This document shows, one piece after another, positions 60,453 through 64,000 of a stretch of DNA of 64,000 nucleotides. The notes beneath the pieces are model-generated. The model was not told the DNA's origin. It saw nothing but the letters and a program-made list of their open reading frames with translations, and ran no database searches. Within the stretch, counting starts at the first letter, position 1. Each line of letters opens with the position of its first letter. Both the position numbers and the translations under genes were made by a program. Source of the stretch: Stentor roeselii (lineage: Eukaryota > Ciliophora > Heterotrichea > Heterotrichida > Stentoridae); NCBI GenBank assembly GCA_006503475.1, contig RSEH01000146.1, positions 57,085 through 121,084 of the forward strand, in the 5' to 3' direction.

Positions 60453-63400
60453 ATGGAAGACCCGACCAAGACTCTTGCAAGATTTTTTGCTTCTTCCTTA
60501 AAATGTGAAGAATGTCAAAGAAAAATCTCGTATTCCAAGCGAGACTTTCATTATCAATACTGTGACGCTTCACAATACTTCAGTACTCCTAAATATTCCA
60601 TGCTGAATTTCACCGACAAGATAAATTTCGAAAAACTTCAAGTTTTCTTCAATAAATTAACTTTATCTTATCACTTTTACAAGAAAATCAATCAAAAAGA
60701 GCCAATCCTGAGTTTTCCAGGCGGCCAAGAAATAGTTTCTCGAACCATAGAAAAAATTTTTAATGATGTGAAGAAGATAGTATCAAGAAAAACGTTTAAA
60801 TCTCATCAACTAAAGACTCTTCAGTCACTAATAATCTTCGATATTTTTCAGGAACTCAATAAGGATCTTTATTCAATTTATTCTACATTTAAGCGATTTG
60901 GGAAAAAATTTTTTGACATTCAGAAACTGTCTCCAAATGCTGAGGCTTTAGAGTACTGTTTGGGTAGTTGCTTGGATATGAAACTGGACTTAAAAACTTG
61001 CCATTTGACTGAAGATGGATCATTTTTAGTGCTTTCAGATAAGAATAAAATAATTGTTTATAACATGAAAAGTGATAAATTCATTTGTAGGATCAATGAC
61101 CCGAAAGTACCTTTTGTAGGACTTGCCAGTTATCATCCTTACCTCATTTACCAAAACATTAAAAACCAATTAATCGTCTTTAATCTTCGAAATAAACAAA
61201 AAGAGTCAAAGGTAATGATCGCTAATCAAGACACAGTAAAGTACTTCAAAGTATCTCCTGATAGCAAATGTCTAGCTGTTAAGTTTGAGAGCCACAAGCT
61301 ATTCCTGGCAAAACTGGAAGGAAACCAAATCCATTTTTTTAATACAAATCGATTTAATGAAAATGTTATCTTTGAAGCCCGACTTCCTTCAATGTACATC
61401 TTTGATAAAGGCATCGATTTGTACAGCTTTGAATCTTTTCAAAAGGAAAAAAAGATTCACAGGAATAACTTGAAAATTGAGTTTTTGGTTCTTGTTGATT
61501 CCAGACGTTCAATCATTTTTTCAGATAAAGATAAACTGAAAATTATTGATCTTGATAGTTTAAATGTCATTCGGCAGCTCTTGGGGAAATCTGACATGTT
61601 TTATATCTCGAAGGACTACAAGTTTCTTTGTGATATTTCAGGGTTTGGATTCAAAATTAGAACTGTTGATGAAAATGTTGTTAGCTTTAGAAATCTGAGG
61701 GAGAAGGATAGGTTCGAATGTTTGAATCACTCTGCTTTCAATATTTTCCTTGAAAAAAAGTTAAAATTGAAGAAAAATAGCCCTGAAGGATTTTTACAGA
61801 GGGTAGTTGATGAGAAGAAATTTATTCAAGATGAAAAATATTCAGAGTTACTTGTTTTAAATGAAGGTGTTTTAAATAAAATTTATTGGAAGAAGAAGAA
61901 GAAAGTGATATTCTCTTGGCTTGTTTCTGATCCTGCCCAGTTCTGTAAAAACGAAATAAATCTCTTAGGTAACTTCAGATACTACAACAACGATTATCTA
62001 GTTCCCTGCAATAACGGGCATTACCAGTTCTGGAACATCAAATCCAAGAAAGTTGAGCATATTTATATCGAAAACGATGAAATATCCGACCCAGAACGGG
62101 AACTGAGTAGATTTCACTTAAGTTCAAACAAGAAATGGCTTGTTTTACCTAATTTTAACTTTCAAAGTGCAAGGGTGTTCAAGTTCAGTGACTTGATCAA
62201 AATACTTCCAGCTGAATTCGCCCCAGTAGTTTCTCAAAATGAACAATTCTTTGTTATTGTTAAGGATGAAGATTTGAAAGTGATTGGGCTTAATGAAGAT
62301 CAGGTAGATTCAAAGTTTCGCATTAAAAGTTGTAAAAGCATTTTCATCGGCTCTATTCTTGTAGCCTCGAGATATGTGGTCTTGATCTATAAGAAAAAAT
62401 TCAAAGTCTTCGATTTAAAAAGTGGCAAAATAGTCTTCATCCAAAAAATCGATGTAATCCAATCCAAAGAAGACCTAGAAATCTACGACTTTGAAGATTC
62501 AATTCTCTACAAAAGCAAAAATTCCGTGAAAATAACAAATTTTTCAAACAATTTCAACTCAGAAATTCTATTAATCAGTAAAGTAGAAAAGATAACCAAT
62601 CTATCATACCTAAAAGACCTAAAAACGTTAATCCTGAGCTACATCGAGATTCCTTCAATCCGATCCCCACCTGCCAATTCAAATCTTCTCATTTACGACG
62701 TTTCCACCAAGACAATCATTCAAACCCTTTCACCGACCGATTTCCTCCTGATGAAAAACACTTTAATTCTCCTCGAATCTTCATCATTATCCTTTTTTTC
62801 ATTACCAAGCCAAACCCAGATCTTTTCCCTTCCCTTCTCAAAACCTCCAAAGCTTTCAAATCAATGCGACTTCATCAAAGTACTCGAAGAAACTAGTTTC
62901 ACTTTAATCAACTCTCAAAATCCATCAAAATCATTAAAATTCTCAGGTTTTCAGAACTTTCAAGCAGTTTTCTGTAAAATCAGCAAACTTTGGTATGTCT
63001 TACAAGATGGAAAAATTTCAAGATTCGATCAAAACTTGGAAAAACAAGAGTTTTTTCGAGAAATTGATAAAAAATTTCAGTACCTTGCTGTGATTGACCA
63101 GATTCTTGTCGTTTACAACAAGAAGATGGAGTTCTTTGTGATGAGTCTTGATGAAAATTTGAAAGAGTTCAGTTTTGAGATGATGAAAATAGAGTTTGAA
63201 GAGTTTTCATTTGAAATTTTAGGAAAGAATAGAGTTTTGATGATTTTAGGGCAAAAGTTTTACTGTTTTGTTGATTTTAGATTGAAAAGTATCACGATGA
63301 TTATTAAGGTTGAGTTTAGGATGTTGCTTGAAGAGAAAAGGATTTTTGTTTGTAAGGAAATTCATGGATGGGTTTTGGTTCTTGATCTGGAAACTGGGAA

Positions 63401-63545
63401 ATTCAACAGATTTCTTTGGAGGGATGCGAAATGTGTTAGTCTTGTTGGAAGGAACACTTTATTGATTTTCAATGAACTTGGAAAAGTAGTTTATATGAAA
63501 AAAATGAACCTTGATCTTGGAGATTTTATTTTTAGCAGATATTAG
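60453..63545 (+). CDS. C2HC zinc-finger plus WD40-like beta-propeller protein
   Basis: 1,030 residues. The N-terminus has a C-x2-C-x11-H-x3-C finger (18-37) followed by a helical segment to about 165. Then at least ten diverged WD40-like repeats run to the C-terminus (typical beta patterns such as DLKTCHLTEDGSFLVLSDKNKIIVYNM, and YLVPCNNGHYQFWNI), probably two propellers. The finger has the same spacing as the gene at 33389. The role is likely protein binding or scaffolding. Its decayed tandem copy lies just upstream. Confidence 0.78.
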   Translation: MEDPTKTLARFFASSLKCEECQRKISYSKRDFHYQYCDASQYFSTPKYSMLNFTDKINFEKLQVFFNKLTLSYHFYKKINQKEPILSFPGGQEIVSRTIEKIFNDVKKIVSRKTFKSHQLKTLQSLIIFDIFQELNKDLYSIYSTFKRFGKKFFDIQKLSPNAEALEYCLGSCLDMKLDLKTCHLTEDGSFLVLSDKNKIIVYNMKSDKFICRINDPKVPFVGLASYHPYLIYQNIKNQLIVFNLRNKQKESKVMIANQDTVKYFKVSPDSKCLAVKFESHKLFLAKLEGNQIHFFNTNRFNENVIFEARLPSMYIFDKGIDLYSFESFQKEKKIHRNNLKIEFLVLVDSRRSIIFSDKDKLKIIDLDSLNVIRQLLGKSDMFYISKDYKFLCDISGFGFKIRTVDENVVSFRNLREKDRFECLNHSAFNIFLEKKLKLKKNSPEGFLQRVVDEKKFIQDEKYSELLVLNEGVLNKIYWKKKKKVIFSWLVSDPAQFCKNEINLLGNFRYYNNDYLVPCNNGHYQFWNIKSKKVEHIYIENDEISDPERELSRFHLSSNKKWLVLPNFNFQSARVFKFSDLIKILPAEFAPVVSQNEQFFVIVKDEDLKVIGLNEDQVDSKFRIKSCKSIFIGSILVASRYVVLIYKKKFKVFDLKSGKIVFIQKIDVIQSKEDLEIYDFEDSILYKSKNSVKITNFSNNFNSEILLISKVEKITNLSYLKDLKTLILSYIEIPSIRSPPANSNLLIYDVSTKTIIQTLSPTDFLLMKNTLILLESSSLSFFSLPSQTQIFSLPFSKPPKLSNQCDFIKVLEETSFTLINSQNPSKSLKFSGFQNFQAVFCKISKLWYVLQDGKISRFDQNLEKQEFFREIDKKFQYLAVIDQILVVYNKKMEFFVMSLDENLKEFSFEMMKIEFEEFSFEILGKNRVLMILGQKFYCFVDFRLKSITMIIKVEFRMLLEEKRIFVCKEIHGWVLVLDLETGKFNRFLWRDAKCVSLVGRNTLLIFNELGKVVYMKKMNLDLGDFIFSRY

Positions 63546-63872
63546 TTAGTCATTAAAATTAGAAGTATTTTATTTGGAAAAACTTTTAAAATGTTTACTT
63601 TGGATGAAATGAAAGGGTTTAGAATCTCAACGAAATTCTAACTTTGAGAAAGTAACGAAATCACACATTTTCACTCAACTTTTTCAATTAGATAATTATA
63701 AGCAAGGCAAATTCTAATAATTCACAAAAATCTGTAAATTATTTCTATTATTTACAGCTTGTAAACTTAGTTTGATAAGCATAAGTTACAAAAGTCTTCT
63801 TTAATAATTAAGCAAAAAATTATTCGATAATCCAAATCAACTATAAACATGATAAAAAAATATATTAATTAA
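63546..63872. other. AT-rich intergenic spacer between convergent genes
   Basis: 327 nt with no coding frame. Confidence 0.55.
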
Positions 63873-64000
63873 CTACCCTTCTTTATCATCATCCACTTCA
63901 TCAACCTCAATTTCTTTCTCCGATTCCAAGTAATCTTCACAAAGATTCCCTAATTCTTCTCTCCATTCATTAAAAGATCCTTCTTCAGCTCCATATTCAT
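63873..64000 (-). CDS. C-terminal end of a third divergent tubulin (5' part outside window)
   Basis: The minus strand, read from the window edge, gives 41 residues to a TAG: EYGAEEGSFNEWREELGNL, CEDYLESEKEIEVDEV and an acidic tail DDDKEG. It aligns to the end of the tubulin at 51802 (ENGFEDACFREWSEELGNI, CEDYLEMEKDFGEEEVE) and more remotely to alpha-tubulin [25 protein letters not shown]. The block EELGN-CEDYLE is shared only by these two, showing they form one subfamily. Nothing can be said of the GTP site. Confidence 0.8.
   Translation of the reverse strand, partial: EYGAEEGSFNEWREELGNLCEDYLESEKEIEVDEVDDDKEG

Noticed and set aside
1-64000. Alternative genetic code (TGA as Trp, as in Blepharisma)
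   Set aside because: Conserved Trp positions use TGG, and TGA closes the PKG-like gene right after its family-typical C-terminus.
1-64000. tRNA, rRNA, CRISPR array, insertion sequence or telomere repeat
   Set aside because: No A-box/B-box pairs, rRNA blocks, regular spacer-repeat arrays, transposase frames or telomeric tandem repeats were seen by eye.

Overview
The window is eukaryotic nuclear DNA from a ciliate, most probably Stentor (heterotrich; S. coeruleus or a close relative). Four things point there. The DNA is visibly AT-rich. Protein-coding genes are packed a few bases apart. Ten introns can be recognised, all exactly 15 nt, beginning GTA, ending AG, with A at intron position 10. 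All three standard stop codons are used: TGA ends the kinase-like gene at 20831 and the receptor gene at 48002, while tryptophan is TGG. Blepharisma has similar introns but reads TGA as Trp, so the standard code favours Stentor. Gene content is ciliary and ciliate-typical: a P4-ATPase/guanylyl cyclase fusion, WRAP73, EFCAB10-like and outer-arm docking coiled-coil proteins, a Hook protein, a kelch membrane protein, and ciliate-style cyclic-nucleotide signalling proteins.

Region 1 (1-42.2 kb) is gene-dense. It holds, in order: the 3' part of a guanylyl cyclase, WRAP73, a divergent alpha-tubulin, an APE2-like protein with degraded catalytic residues, a PB1-like protein, a minisatellite, a mitochondrial protein, a purple acid phosphatase, two large unknown ciliate proteins, MTHFS, an EFCAB10-like protein, a small basic protein, an SLC35F-type transporter, a myristoylation-type PKG-like pseudokinase, a DHHC palmitoyltransferase, an S-adenosylmethionine carrier-like protein, ribosomal protein eL38, a docking-complex-like coiled coil, a zinc-finger coiled coil, a tiny MGNLCC protein, importin-5, a USP-like protein, a tightly packed three-gene run, a PKA regulatory subunit, Hook, and a kelch receptor-like protein. 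Eight same-strand neighbours are separated by 37 nt or less or overlap, and two head-to-head pairs have start codons only 5 and 12 nt apart.

Region 2 (42.2-64 kb) is gene-poor and still more AT-rich. It holds an FHA-domain protein, three paralogous seven-helix receptors, a very divergent tubulin with a broken GTPase site, a large zinc-finger/WD40-like protein, and the 3' end of a third divergent tubulin running off the window. Between them lie decayed gene copies: one (about 49.64-50.2 kb) derives from the zinc-finger gene at 33.4-34.3 kb, another (about 57.5-59.0 kb) is a collinear relic of the neighbouring WD40-like gene. This looks like a region of family duplication and decay.

Functionally, second-messenger signalling stands out (cyclase, PKA regulatory subunit, PKG-like pseudokinase, cAMP-receptor-like receptors), together with cilia and microtubule genes. 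Three proteins keep their family fold but have lost catalytic residues: the PKG-like kinase, the APE2-like nuclease and the tubulin at 51.8 kb.
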